Positions 12,412 to 24,368 of a DNA stretch of 64,000 nucleotides are shown here, piece after piece. Origin of the DNA: Typhlomys cinereus (Eukaryota > Chordata > Mammalia > Rodentia > Platacanthomyidae); NCBI GenBank assembly GCA_023101885.1, contig JALPQD010000241.1:1137001-1201000 (forward strand), written 5' to 3'. Every line of letters begins with the position of its first letter. Within the stretch, counting starts at the first letter, position 1. The notes under the pieces were generated by a model. It was not told where the DNA came from. It did no database searches and saw nothing but the letters and a program-made list of their open reading frames with translations. Both the position numbers and the translations under genes were made by a program.

Positions 12412-14860
12412 CATAATGATATTTCCATGACTTCCTCACACACAAAAAAAAATCACTACATATTGAGAAATGTGTTTCTCATGGATGATACTGCATAATT
12501 ATTTGATGAAATAAATATAATTTTCTAATACTTATACTTAAGAGGACTGCTTAAATAATCATAAGTACAATATTTGCATATATTACCAATGAAGTGATTA
12601 GAGAGTAACCAGAAATAGTATCATTGATGTTTTGACTTTCTTGTAGAGAGTTGACTTTTACACAAATAGTATTTCCATTTTATCTGAATACCTCTATACT
12701 TCTTTTGTCTTCATATTTTTAAGACAATGACTTCATTTCCCTATGAGTAGTTTTAGTTTCACAGGAAAATTCAAAGTGAACTGTGCACTGAAAAATCAAC
12801 ATCAATCAAAGAGTATAGATGATATCAGGGTTCAGTCTTGATTTTGTACCTCCAAAGGACTAGAAAGAGAGACTGTACAGTGAAATTCTCTGGTATCACA
12901 GTATCATACAGAATTGTTTTCACTGTCATAAAATCCTTCTATTCCACCTACTTATCCTATCCCCTTCCTTTTCTCCCAAACCCTTGACAACCACATTACT
13001 GTCTCCACAGTTCCATCTTGTCCAGAATGTCATATAGCTGGGATCATACTGCTTTACAGATTAATTCCTCTCATAAAAATATCCATGTCTTTTCATGGCT
13101 TGATAGTTCATTTCTTTTTAGTGCTGATTAATGGTTCATTATCAACATAGTGACAATATAAATTTTAGATATTATTAATAAAGCTTCTGTACATGACTAT
13201 GTACAGATTTTTTTCCCTTTGGACATCAAAAGGTTTTCAATTCCTTTAGATAAATACAACTGGAAAGCTTGATAGCATGAATATGTTTACCTTGTAAGAA
13301 ACTCCCAAATTGTCTTCCAAAGTGGTTGTACCACTTTGCATTCCCAGTAACAGCCAATGCTTCTTTAAACCCTGGTTCAAATCTGGTGTTGGTGTTCCAG
13401 ACTCAGGCTTTTCTGACAATCATACAGGCAATACCTTCTTTCACTTGCTATTTCCCTGATGAACTAAAATGGGGAGCATCTTTTCACGGTTTTCCATATG
13501 GTAACACCTATGCTGAGTATATGCTGATAGGTAACAGCTATCACTTCTAAGATCAGTGATCGACTTTTTAATTGAGTTATGTTTTCTCATGTTTTTGCAA
13601 TTGTTTTGTTTTACATAACTTCTGAGGTCCTACATGAATGCTGTTTTGCAACAGTCATCTTTTATCGTGTCTTTTACAATGTTTTCCCTGAGATGTGTTC
13701 TACTTTCCATTCTCCAGACGGTCCTTTCTGGTTGCACACAAAGAATAATAATTTCAATAAACTATCTTGACAGTAATTTCTTCTAAATATTTTTTGATAT
13801 TGTATCTACAAGGTCATTGCCAAATCCACAGTCATCTACATATTCTTCTGTTTTGGTCTTCCAGGAATTTTACTCCTTTCATCTTAAGCTTTGGTCAATA
13901 ATCTTCGTTGAGTGAATTATGTAAAAGGTTATGTCCAGATTCTTTGTTTTTGTATTTAAATCTCCATATTCTAGATCTGTTAATTGAGAAGACTGTCTTT
14001 GCTTCATTTTATTGCCTTTGCTCCTTTGTCAAAGATGGTTGATTGTACGTACCTGGTCCTTTATCATGGTGCTTGCCTCTCTCCCATTTGCCGCTCGTCT
14101 AATCTTTCATCAGTGCCACCCTGTTGTTATTTCATAGCCTCGTGGTGAGACTTTCAGCCAGACCGTGTCAGAGCTCCAGCTGTGTTTCTCCGTCTCATGT
14201 TGTCTCAGCTCATCTTGGTCTTCCGCCTCTCCATATGAACATTAGAATCAGCTTATTTGAAACTCTACATTACTGCCATTCATTGCAAAATGCTGAATTA
14301 GCTATGAATACCTACAATAAATCCTCCTTAGTCATGGTATATAACTCTTTTTATAAACTGCTGGGTCTGGTTTGCTAACGTTTTCTTTAGGGACTTTGAA
14401 TTTTTGTTAACGAAAGAAATGACTCTGGTTCTTCTAAGATTTGTAGTAGGCCTGTGTTGAATTTATAGAACAAATTAAAATGCATTGCTTTGGTTTTGAA
14501 CTTCTGAAAGAGGTTGTAGAGAAGCAGTATGATTTTTTACTTAAAGGTTTTGCAGTTTTCACTGATGAAACCATCTGAATCTACATCTTTTTGTTTATAG
14601 ATGTCATCCATTATAAATTATTGCCTCAATTCTTTCATTACTTCTACACTTACTTGGAAAGTTTGTGTTTTCAAGGAATTGGTCTATTTCACATAGCTTA
14701 TCAAACTTAGGGAGAGTTGATTCACAGGATTTCATTCATACCTAGGGCTGCCATGAACTCATAGTTATATCCATCTCTCATTTTGGACACTAGTGATGTG
14801 TGTCCTCTTTTCCTTTTCCTACTTGGCTCACTGCATTCTTAATGCTCTTGGTGACTTTTC

Positions 14861-15037
14861 TTTCTTTTTTATTGAAAAATTTTCATATACAAACAAAATG
14901 GAGCCATGTCACTGTCCAGACTTCTTACTCACCCACCCCCTTCCTTTCCCACCCTCCCTTCCTTCTTCCACTAGCCACATCCCATCCACCCTCCTATCTC
15001 TCTGTGTACATGGATCACAGGACATCCTTTGGTTTGT
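14861..15037 (-). mobile_element. 5'-truncated L1 3' end inserted in the old L1, with TSD
   Basis: A 177-bp insert, T-rich at its left edge (the complement of an A tail) and then C-rich, matching the G-rich 3' UTR of rodent L1. It is bounded by identical 11-bp duplications, ggtgacttttc, at 14850-14860 and 15038-15048. Old-L1 sequence resumes immediately on each side. Confidence 0.7.
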
Positions 15038-15575
15038 GGTGACTTTTCAAAGGGCCAGATTTTCATTTTCATTTTAATGATGTCATCTTGAATTTGTTTG
15101 TAATGCCTTACACTAACAAAAACTAGATGACACAATACTTTATCTGCCCTACTTTTTGAAAATATTACCTTCTTTTTGCTTTCTTTGTTTACCTAATTCT
15201 TGTTACCTGTTCTTGTTTACCTAATTCCCTACAATGGAAGCTTACATTACTGATTTTAGAATTTTCTTATTTTCTACTACAAACATCCAGAGCTACAAAA
15301 TTTCCTTAAAGCACAGATTTTGCTGAATACTATGAATTTTTACAATTCATAGTATTTGGATTTAATCCAAATATTTTCAAAGATTAGATGAGTGGCCAAA
15401 TGGGAGAGAGAAGAGCACCATGCTAAAGGACCAGGTACGTATAGTCACCCATTCTAAAATTTCTCTTTAGAAGAACATTATTATTTTCCATTATTTGGAG
15501 AGTTACATTTATCTTTCTATTGTCTTGAAGCCTAATTCTGTTTTATCTGAAAGCTGATGGTATATCATTTCTATT

Positions 15576-16138
15576 TTTTATTATTAATTTTTTCTACTTT
15601 TGCAAGCATATTGAGTATTCATCTCAGCCATATTCCCTCCCATGATCCTCCCATTCCCTCCCTTCCCTACAACATTCCCTCCCACTCTCTCCCATCTTTC
15701 TACCTGTAAGCTTCTATGGACCTCAGGGTTCACTCTGGCTTGTCTACTCCAGTGGTGGTTCAGGCCTCCTTAGTATAACAAGTTATCTCTATTCAGACCA
15801 CACCACTGACATGTGTATTTCCCTTCAATCATCCAGCTTTAGACCCAAAGGTTTCCACTGTGAGTTACCATTCTATGGATAATAGTAATAGCTGCCTACA
15901 GAGCAGTTTGGTGCATTGTCTTCCTAGGTATAGGTTTATTGGCAGTCTTTCCTATTGATCTATTTCCTTCCCAGATTTTAGGTTCTTGTTCTAGTTCACA
16001 GTAACAGAGATGGGTACCATTCTGACAAGTGGTCTCAAGTCTGATCAGAAAGCTGTTGGTTGTCTCCTTGGTATTCATGCCACTATTATACTGGTGGTCA
16101 CTTGTTGCATGGTGATTTATATATTGCTGCAATATAAC
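15576..16138 (-). mobile_element. 5'-truncated L1 3' UTR inserted in the old L1, with TSD
   Basis: On the minus strand this is a rodent-type L1 3' UTR: a G/A-rich block (complement of 15640-15710) followed by an AT-rich tail at the left edge. Flanks are 11-bp duplications with one mismatch: tcatttctatt at 15565-15575 and tcatctctatt at 16139-16149. Its 3' UTR wording differs from that of the element at 16365-19158, so it is probably a different L1 subfamily. Confidence 0.65.
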
Positions 16139-16364
16139 TCATCTCTATTCCTTTAATATTAAGGTATATTTTGTCTCCCACAATGTGGTATGTATGGTGA
16201 ATATTCCACATGAGATTAAAAGAATGAGTATTCTGTTTTGATCAATGGAATAGTCTATATAAGTCAATTATAGCTGTTGATCGATGTGTGTAGTTGAACT
16301 AATCTAATTCTGCCTGATAAAGGGGTTGTGAAATTTGAAACTGTAATAATGGATTCATTCCTTT

Positions 16365-19158
16365 ATTTTTTTCTTTTTTTCCCCACTGTGGCACTACTGA
16401 TTCAGGGAGGCCCTAGCCTGGGCTCCAAATCCAGGAGGTCTTGCAACAGACAAGCCTGAACAAGGAACCATACAGGCAGAGGGATGGACAAACAATGGGC
16501 GGAGGGATGAACAACCAATGTGAAGGAGGGATGAACAACCAATGGAAAGTGGCCATCTAACCTGGATACCTAGTAAACAGCTAAATGATTGGTCGCTGCA
16601 CCCCCCCTCCCCTGAGCAGAGGGATGGCCACACCTGATTGGACCCTGACCGTATATAAGCCCAAACACTTCCTGAATAAAGCTGAGTCTACAGCCAACTC
16701 ATCCTCTGCATGCTGCTTCTTGCCTGACAGGGTCTGGGTGGTGACCCCGTTGCCAGCTCGCCCATTCGCCTCATGCCCACAAGGCCTGGCCCAGTGGAGG
16801 ATTCGGCAACACCCCACATCTTATTTTTTTCCCAATCATACAAGCTCAATAGGTACCCCTGTCCTCTCCCTCCCTCTTCTCCTCCCCAGTCCCCTCTTGC
16901 ACTCTCCTTCCTATCACCCCCCCTCCCAAATGCCTCCCCTTCCTCCTTCCCATCCTCTGGAGCATCCTTTTGTGTGAATACCAAGCTTCCCTATGAGTTC
17001 TCCATCTTAGTAAGGGGTAAGGACTCAGTGACTATAGCTTGCAGCCCTTTCCTGGGCTCCTTGTTAATATGGAAGCTCTATTATGACTGTTAACTCCTTG
17101 CCTCTAAAGATCCTACTGCCTGGAGCCTTCTCCTCTGTGATCCATGCTAGACCTCGGGAGCTGGTTGACATGTCAGCCATTGTGCAAGTCATGCAAAGTC
17201 TGATTATGACTACTGAAGCCCTAATTGTATGGAATATCTTTCATATTGTTGGTTCTCCCCATCTTTAGGTGCTTACAGTCTTGCTGGCCCCTCTTCCACA
17301 AGGTTCTCTGAGCTTTAGGATGGGAAGAAATTTGGCCGCTCAGGATCCAGGTGATTAATGTAGGGTCTCTGGTGTTCTGAATTATGGTTTGTGGTTATTT
17401 TCAGTTTTGGTATTCCTGCAAAGCCTTTGGCTACATCCTGATTAGTATTGAAGGTCATCTTCTAATAAAAAATTGGGTTTAAATGAAGATCTTAATATAA
17501 GGGAAGACTCAAAGGTAGATGGAATAGGAGTAGGACACAGCAGGGCGGGGTCAGTGTCCCATTTGCAGGATGGTTATCATCTATCTGCCAGTCGCTATAC
17601 TCTCCCTGATTGGTGAAATCAAACCTCTTCAGTCACAGGTGACCAGGAAGGGAAGTGAGAGTGAGCTTCACCAGATGTCTCACTATTTACATGCAATACT
17701 TGATGGTGACCTATTTTCTCTACTGAAGCATGATCCCTTCTCTCCTCTTTTCTAGGGAGCTCTCCTTCCCTTTCTCTCCTGTTTATAGTCTTTGTGATCA
17801 TAGTAGGTATTACAGAGATTTACCTTTGAATATGTCATTTAATGGGTTTGATACTAGGATCCATCTATTAGAGAGTACATACAGTGTTTAATTATCTGTG
17901 TGTGGGATACTTCATTCAATATAAGGTTTTCTAATTCTATTCATTTCCTGGCAAATTTCATTAATTCATCTTTTTTGATGGCTGAGTAATATTCCATTGT
18001 ATAAATATACCACATTTTACTTGTCCATTCATCACCTCTTGGACATTTGAGTTGATTCCATGACTTTACTATTGTAAATAGTGCTGCTACGAACATGGGT
18101 GTGCTTGTGTCACTACAGTGAATTTTTGCATTATGGGGGATTATTCCTAGAAGTGGTATAGTAGGGTCATGTGGCATTTCAATCTTTAACAAAAACCAAG
18201 ACAACAAATTTCCTACCGAAAGAATTAACCCCATAATGATGGAATCCAACCAGAACAAACTCACAGAAAACAGCGAAAAAAGCCATACCCAAGATAATAA
18301 TTTTCAAAGCCTGATCTTTATGATTATCAAAACAATGAAACAGGAAATCTGGGAGAAGTTAAATAACCACATCAACTAGTTTAAACAGGAAAACAACAGG
18401 CACTTGGAGGAAATGAGAAATGCAGTTGAAGACACAAAAATAGGCATAGAGCAGTTAAAACAAACTCAAGCAGTGTTTAAACTCAAACTAAAGGACTAGC
18501 TATTTTCAATCCAGAACTCAACAGAGAGTCTTATCAGTAGAATTAATGGAGCAGAAAATAGAGTATCAAATGTTGAAGACAATGTGGAAGAACTAACCAG
18601 TTCAATCAAAGAGGTTGTTAAAGCCAAAAAGATACTTGAGAGGAATATTCAAGAGTTATGAGACGCCTTGAAGAAACCTAACATGAGCATTCGTGAAATG
18701 CCAGAATAAAATCTCAAAATACCATACCTGAGGACATTTTTCAAATTATCATAAAGGAAAACTTTTCACATCTAAAGAAAGGCCCATTTAAATACAAGAG
18801 GCATTCTGCACCCCAAACAGATATGACCAAATAGAAACTCACCACAGCAAATAATAGTCAAAACACTACACATACAAGACAAAGAGAATGTGCTGAGAGC
18901 TTCAAGAGGAAAAAAAAGTCACTTTTAAAGGTAAACCTATTAAGATAACAAATGATTTTTCAATGGAAACAGTAAAAGCCAGAAAAACTTGGAGAGATAT
19001 ACTTCAAGTATTGAATAGGCACAAAAGTCAACCCATGCTGATACCCAGCAAAACTTATATTCATGATTGAGGGTGAAAGAAAAATTTTCCACCACAAAGA
19101 CAATTTGAAGGCTTACATGCCCACCAAACCAAACCTTCAAAAATGCTAGAAAAGGTAC
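16365..19158 (-). mobile_element. L1 with inverted 5' part (twin-priming type), carrying a nested solo LTR
   Basis: The left part (16819 to about 18198) is minus-strand L1: A-rich tail, G-rich 3' UTR and the end of ORF2. The ORF2 C-terminus shows PTIPLLGIIPHNAK and MWYIYTMEYYSAIKKDE. From about 18199 to 19158 the same element reads on the + strand and resembles L1 ORF1-region sequence, e.g. 'taatagtcaaaacactacac' and 'tacccagcaaaacttatatt'. The whole block is bounded by tcattccttt at 16355-16364 and 19159-19168, arguing for one insertion event. No intact ORF remains. The 3' UTR is closely related to that at 43122-44010. Confidence 0.75.
16387..16811 (+). mobile_element. Solo LTR of an endogenous retrovirus (class II/ERVK-like)
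   Basis: A 425-bp element beginning TGTGGCAC and ending GGCAACA. It is flanked by a perfect 6-bp duplication, ccccac, at 16381-16386 and 16812-16817. Six-base duplications are typical of class II (beta-retrovirus-like) ERVs. U3 holds three tandem copies of about 24 bp (16478-16548), two with CCAAT; a TATA box (tatataa, 16652-16658); and AATAAA at 16675-16680. No gag, pol or env is present, so it is a recombined solo LTR. It sits inside the A-rich tail of the surrounding L1 and points opposite to AGBL1. Confidence 0.8.
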
Positions 19159-19446
19159 TCATTCCTTTTTTCTTTTTCATTTTCATGAATCTACCTTATG
19201 TGTTTTGATCAAAAAAGACACATACCTGCTCTTTATGGCTGTATTTGATCAAAGTTGATTCCTTTATCTTTAATACATTGCCTTTCTTTATCCATGAGAG
19301 CTTTCCTTCTTTTGAAGTCTTTATCTGAAATTAATATAACTATTGCTTTCTATGGATGAATGTTATCATGTATATCTTCCCCATTCACTTTTATTCAGTA
19401 CACTGCTTCAAAGTGAATACATTTTAGATAAATTTTTTATATGCTC

Positions 19447-19520
19447 TTAATGTCTTGATCACAGCTGACTACTTTTTATATGATCTTTTTTAATGTTTCG
19501 ATCACAGCTGACTACTTCCA
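19447..19520. repeat. Short tandem duplication inside the old L1
   Basis: Two adjacent copies, 43 bp apart, of 'taatgt..gatcacagctgactac' within old-L1 sequence. This is probably local slippage. Confidence 0.7.
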
Positions 19521-21119
19521 TTTTTAACTGACTCTATATACTTTTGACATTCAAAGTAATTTTTAATATAATTGGATAGCAATTTTTAATATAATTTGTA
19601 TCTAACATACCTGTTGTTATTTTCTGTCATCCTTATTCTGCATACTAATTTTTGATACTTTTTCTGTTTTTCGTAGACTATATTGGAAATTTTTGTCATT
19701 CCGTTTTCTCTCCATTTTTAGTATATCAAATTTTTTTCAATTTTCTGTGGTTGTCTTTGCGTATGCAATACACATGTGCAACTGATACTTACAAATAAAG
19801 ACTTCCAGTTCACAGGCAGTGTGTTTTTTAATTAAAATAAACTCAATCCCTTCTTCTTTTCTTATATGTCACTTCTGCCATTCATTTAACTTCTGTGAAA
19901 GCATGTATGCATATGCATAAATTATCAATACATAGTTAACTAGTATTACTTTGAATAAATTGCCATCTGTTAAATCAATTAAGCATAAAAGTAAAAGCTT
20001 CTTTTTCACTATCGTTTATTGCATTTTTCAGTGCTCTTTCTTTATGGAGACCCAAGTTTTGACTTACGTAATTTTCCTTCTCTCCAAAGATCTTTCAGCA
20101 CTTTTTGCAAGTGGAAAGACAAGAAATGAATTTCTTTAGTGTTTATCTAAGAAGGTTTTTTATTTTTATCTTTGCTTTTGAAATATAACTTTACAAGGTA
20201 AAGATCTCTAGTCTGGTGGAGTTTGAGGATCAAATCAACACTGTAAATATTTTACTCTACTATCTTCTTATTGCAAAGTTACTAAAGAGGCCAGATGTAA
20301 TTCTTATCCTTCATTATTTCATTTTGACCTTAGAGTAAAATAGAACCTTCTCTTATTGCTACACTTAACATTTTTTCTTTATTTCTTATTTTAAATAGTT
20401 TAAAAATGACTTTCCTAAGCATTGAATTTTTGGTATTTGTTCAAGGTACATGTTTTAAATTTTGACAGCTTTAGTTCCTAAATCTGACAAGAAATAAATT
20501 CATTTTTAAACATATGCATCCCTCATACAGATGAACATACATTTAAATTAGTTTCATGTTTCTTGGAGGTGCATACCTAGCTATGATACCTTCACTGAAA
20601 CCTGCAAATGGACAACTGCAGAGTGAAAATGAAGCATTTTTTAAACTTTGCACTTCTACAGGGACAGCTTATCTATCCATTCATTAAATGGGGGATTTAC
20701 AACTGTGGCATATATAGCAAAAATTCCATGCTGTCAAACCATTTCTCTTTTTAATCTTACAAAAATAAGTGTGTATCAGAAGAGTGAAGGCTATTTGCTA
20801 ATGGATAAGAAACACATAGGTTCATCCCATTACCATTCCAGAGATCTGAAAAGGGTTAAAAATGATGTACTATAGACATTCAATATATTGTAGTATTATT
20901 TTTAATTACTATTAACCTGCCTTTGAAATTTTCCTTTTTTCTTTTGTGCTTTCTTTTTTTTCTAAAGTTAGTTCTTAGAATACTAAGGATTCTATTTAAA
21001 ACTGATCTACTAAGGACAATGTCACTATAACTCAGTGACTGGACTAGACCCTAAATATAAGGCATCATAGCCCACGGGTGAAAGCAAGCAAGGGTAGAGC
21101 TAAATAGACAAAGAATAAG

Positions 21120-21310
21120 AAAAGTCCAGGTCTTCCAGGTAATTTTTGTGTGCTTAAGGTAAGTTGCTCAGCCTCTCTGAGTCCTAGACCCTCACTTTGT
21201 AAAATACTTTATAAAGTGATAGCATTAACAGCTCCTTTTAGAGTTGTTGCAAAGACTGAGATAATGCATGTTTCTGGCATTGGTTAGGAGCTAGCATCTG
21301 GCATAATCTC
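21120..21310 (+). repeat. MIR SINE remnant
   Basis: The MIR order is clear: 'ttaaggtaagttgctcagcc', 'tctctgagtcctagaccctc', 'actttgtaaaatactttata', 'gagttgttgcaaagactgag' and 'ataatgcatg'. Confidence 0.75.
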
Positions 21311-22039
21311 AGACTAGACTTGGCAGCGATATAGAGACTTGTTCAGAAATTATCTTGAGAATGTGTCTTTCACTAAGACACAGAATCACAACTAACCATT
21401 GAGAGTGGAGGCAGGTGCAACCTAAAGGGAGGGGAGAATGGGGGGTTGTGATTTACTCGTTAGGGTTTTAAGGCACATTTTACAATGGCAAGATATATTT
21501 TGATTCATTTGATTTCTAATTTCTTAGACTCACCTGGGTTGCAAAATTCAAAGAAGGGGCTTTGAAAAGTAGCTAAGAACTCGTTAGATAACACTAGAAT
21601 AAGTCAGAGTGCACTTTGAGAGAGAAGCCCTCCCAATCAAAAAAATGCAAGCTTTCTGTAGTCAATCCTGTGGAACTCAAATGTACTCTCCTCTATGGGT
21701 TAAGAATGTGGCAAGAGTGTGGTGTTATAGCACTCACACGCTCAATAGTGACAATGACCACTGCATTGTTGAAAGCAGACTTTGTCAGAGGTGAGGTTCA
21801 AAAGACAGTGAAATATTTCTGTCCATCTTTTTGACCTTTGCAAGATTAAGTAATATTTAAAGCCTCTCTTCAACTCCAAACACCTTGCTTTTCAAGTTCC
21901 ACATAAGCGAATATATTCTTGTTTCAAATAGCTCCTTAATTCTAAATTACAGAGTCATCTGATCTGACTCATCATTCTGCTTTTCTCCAAGATAACACAA
22001 ACCTTAAAATACAAGATCTCTGAGGTCATATTCTAAAGC

Positions 22040-22345
22040 TGGACTCATGCTGGGTTGATTCGGTACCAATTCTAGCTCTTGCTAACTATATAACCTGAGC
22101 CAATTTACATGATCTTCCTCTGCTTTCTCTTTCATGAGATGGGAGAGTAGTATAAAATTTTTATTTATGAAAAATACTTGTGAATCATCATCTGGTCCTA
22201 CACAGTATCTTAGCATAAAATATAGCTGGAAATATTCTATATATTAAATATTAAATATATTGACACATGTGAAGTACTTAGAACAGAGTTATACATATTC
22301 TTGGCACTGTGTGAGCAGCATTTATCATTATTATCTCTGTTAATT
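22040..22345 (+). repeat. MIR SINE remnant, internally expanded
   Basis: The 5' half is 'ttctagctcttgctaactat' with 'aacctgagccaatttacatg' and 'cttcctctgctttctctttc'. The 3' part resumes at 22262 with 'acatgtgaagtacttagaac' and 'cagcatttatcattattatc'. About 70 bp of AT-rich sequence separates the halves. Confidence 0.6.
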
Positions 22346-23023
22346 CCTCAGAATTAGAAATTTATGAAGAGGATTAATGACAAAAAATATCACTCAAAGG
22401 GGATGCTTCAGAGGTCGTGTTATGTAAGACCTGGTTTCAAGTTCGTCTTGTCATAGTGTACTGTCATTTATACCTGGCAATGCAAGTAGTTTGAGTCTTG
22501 AATTACTATAGGGGTCCTGTGCTTCAGCTTCTTCATGGTTTTCTTGAAATCACACTTGAATGGAACACTTTATCCTGAGATGTTTTTCTTCGTGTAATTT
22601 CCTAACACTGCACCAATAGACAACCTTTCTGAGTTGTCTTTCTGTGTCACCAGAACAATGCCACTTCTGTTTTTGTACGTATTCTGTCTTTTAACATTCC
22701 AATTGTCTGCTTCTCTGCCTATTATTTTTAAAAGTAGAAATTATGCCTTACTCATCATTGTTACAGAAATACCTAGCACATTGCCTAGCAACTAATCAGT
22801 CAATAATGTTCAGCTTTGAAAATGTGCATTAGCTTTACTGAAGTATTATATAGTTTGGTGATTTCTGCTAAGTGTATATAGATTTGCAATAATGGGTGCA
22901 ATTCTCTTTTAGGACTCTTATCACTCTAAATTGTTTACACGTTCATTTAGGGTCAAGCCTAATCCTAGGCAACTTCTGAAATGTGTTTTAGAAAATAGTT
23001 TTACTTCTTTAGGATTTTATATT

Positions 23024-23263
23024 AGGGCTAGGGAAATGGTTCAGTGGATAAAACCTTTGCCTCATAAGCAAAAGGACCTGAGGCTGAACCTCAGATCCCA
23101 CATAAAAGTTACTGGGTGGATATGGCAGAGAACTGCAATTCTGACCTTGAAAGACAGAGTTTGGGAACATCTAGAACAAAGAAATAGGGAGATAGAGCAA
23201 TTCAGGATGACTCCCAAAGTTACCCATGGGCCTCTACTTGCATACAAATTCAAGTGCCCTCTT

Positions 23264-23304
<41 letters not shown>

Positions 23305-23310
23305 TAATAA
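23024..23310 (+). mobile_element. tRNA-derived SINE with (CA)n tail
   Basis: The head is 'agggctagggaaatggttca' with 'gtggataaaacctttgcctc'. The body has 'aggacctgaggctgaacctc' and 'gaattcaagtgccctcttgt'-type wording. It ends in about 20 CA units (23263-23302) and AATTAATAACTAAATCAAATAA. Confidence 0.75.
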
Positions 23311-23451
23311 CTAAATCAAATAATTACCTATAAAAGAAGCAGAAAACAATAAATATCCAAACAGGAAAAAAAAACACATTTTAATGAGCTTAAAAAGAAG
23401 ATGAAATCATGGACCAGAGAAAGACTGAGATAGGTCTTAAAAACTCCAGAA

Positions 23452-23760
23452 AAGAGATGGGGAAACAGCTTAGTAATTAAAGCTTTTGCCTTGCAAGCAA
23501 GAGGACCTGGGTTAAGGTCTCCAGGTCCCTGGTAAAAATGCCAAGCAAATTTGGCAGCTCCTGCAACTTCAGCTATAGAAAGCAGAGACTGGGAAAACCT
23601 GTAATAAGGAATAAGGTGGTAGAGTAATTCAAGATGATTCCTGATGTCATCCTAGGGCTTCCATTGGCATACACATGCAAGTGTCCTCTTACTTACACAC
23701 ACACACACACACAGACACACACACACACACACATGCAAGCAAGCAATAAAATAAAGATTT
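23452..23760 (+). mobile_element. tRNA-derived SINE with (CA)n tail
   Basis: Same family as the element ending near 23310. The head is 'agagatggggaaacagctta', followed by 'ttttgccttgcaagcaagag', 'gacctgggttaaggtctcca' and 'acatgcaagtgtcctcttac'. It ends with two CA runs and AATAAAATAAAG. Confidence 0.75.
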
Positions 23761-24059
23761 TATATAAAATGAATATAAATCATAGTATCTAATGTTTCTA
23801 ACTTTCACCTAGAAGAATATTCTTTAAGCTTACGTCTCCTCTTGTTTACATCATAAGTTTGACCCTTTGTAAAACTGAATCAGTTTCCACTATATGAACA
23901 CACAATGTTCTTTAACCTGTTCAATCGTTGAGGCACATGCATGCTATCATGAATCCTCATGTACATGTCTTTCTTTGTATATACATTTTCATTGCTCTGG
24001 AAAAATATAATTATCCATTTATGAGGCATATTGAGATTTGGCCTATGGACATTTCAATA

Positions 24060-24368
24060 AGAAAAACTCAAGAAGTTCAACACCTCCATTGAAGACTATT
24101 GAGGGTTCATTCTGGATGGGCCGAGTAAGAGGAGCTACTATCCTCAGTTGTATATCCACTTATATATCATCCATGCTCCAGCCCAGATGAACTCAGTGTG
24201 CCACACACATGGAAAAACAAAGTAGGAGGAGACTAGAAGGGAAGAATGTTTATAGTGGGTAAAAGAAAGGGAAAGGGATTGGGTAATAAGAAGTAAAAAT
24301 AGTAAATTCATTTTATTCATATGTGAAACTCTGAAGGAATAAATAAACCTAAGAAAATAAACCATGGA
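24060..24368 (+). mobile_element. L1 3'-end fragment within the old L1
   Basis: The old-L1 text breaks at about 24058 and resumes at about 24372. The insert ends in G/A-rich sequence, then 'aaattcattttattcatatg' and 'gaaggaataaataaacctaa', typical of a rodent L1 3' terminus. A tail of the same kind lies at 34999-35110. I could not define a target-site duplication. Confidence 0.5.

Larger units (their letters stand above)
12880..20530 (-). mobile_element. Ancient LINE-1 copy (old mammalian L1M type), minus strand, multiply interrupted
   Basis: Read on +, the complement of an old L1 runs from the 3' UTR into ORF2. Landmarks include 'agaatgtcatatagctggga', 'tgtcttttcatggcttgata', 'ttgtcttccaaagtggttgt', 'gaactaaaatggggagcatc' and 'gaagactgtctttgcttcat', then 'aatgagtattctgttttgat' near 16225 and 'tctttcagcactttttgcaa' near 20090. 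Old-L1 segments are about 12880-14849, 15049-15564, 16150-16354 and 19169-20530. The gaps are later insertions listed separately. No open ORF survives. It is transcribed in the same direction as AGBL1. Confidence 0.8.

Noticed and set aside
16585..17093. Overlapping frames of 60-130 codons on both strands
   Set aside because: They cover the ERV LTR and the G-rich L1 3' UTR; they are compositional artefacts.
17941..18264. 107-codon minus-strand frame as a gene
   Set aside because: It contains the L1 ORF2 C-terminal motif MWYIYTMEYYSAIKKDE; it is a truncated, rearranged L1, not a host gene.
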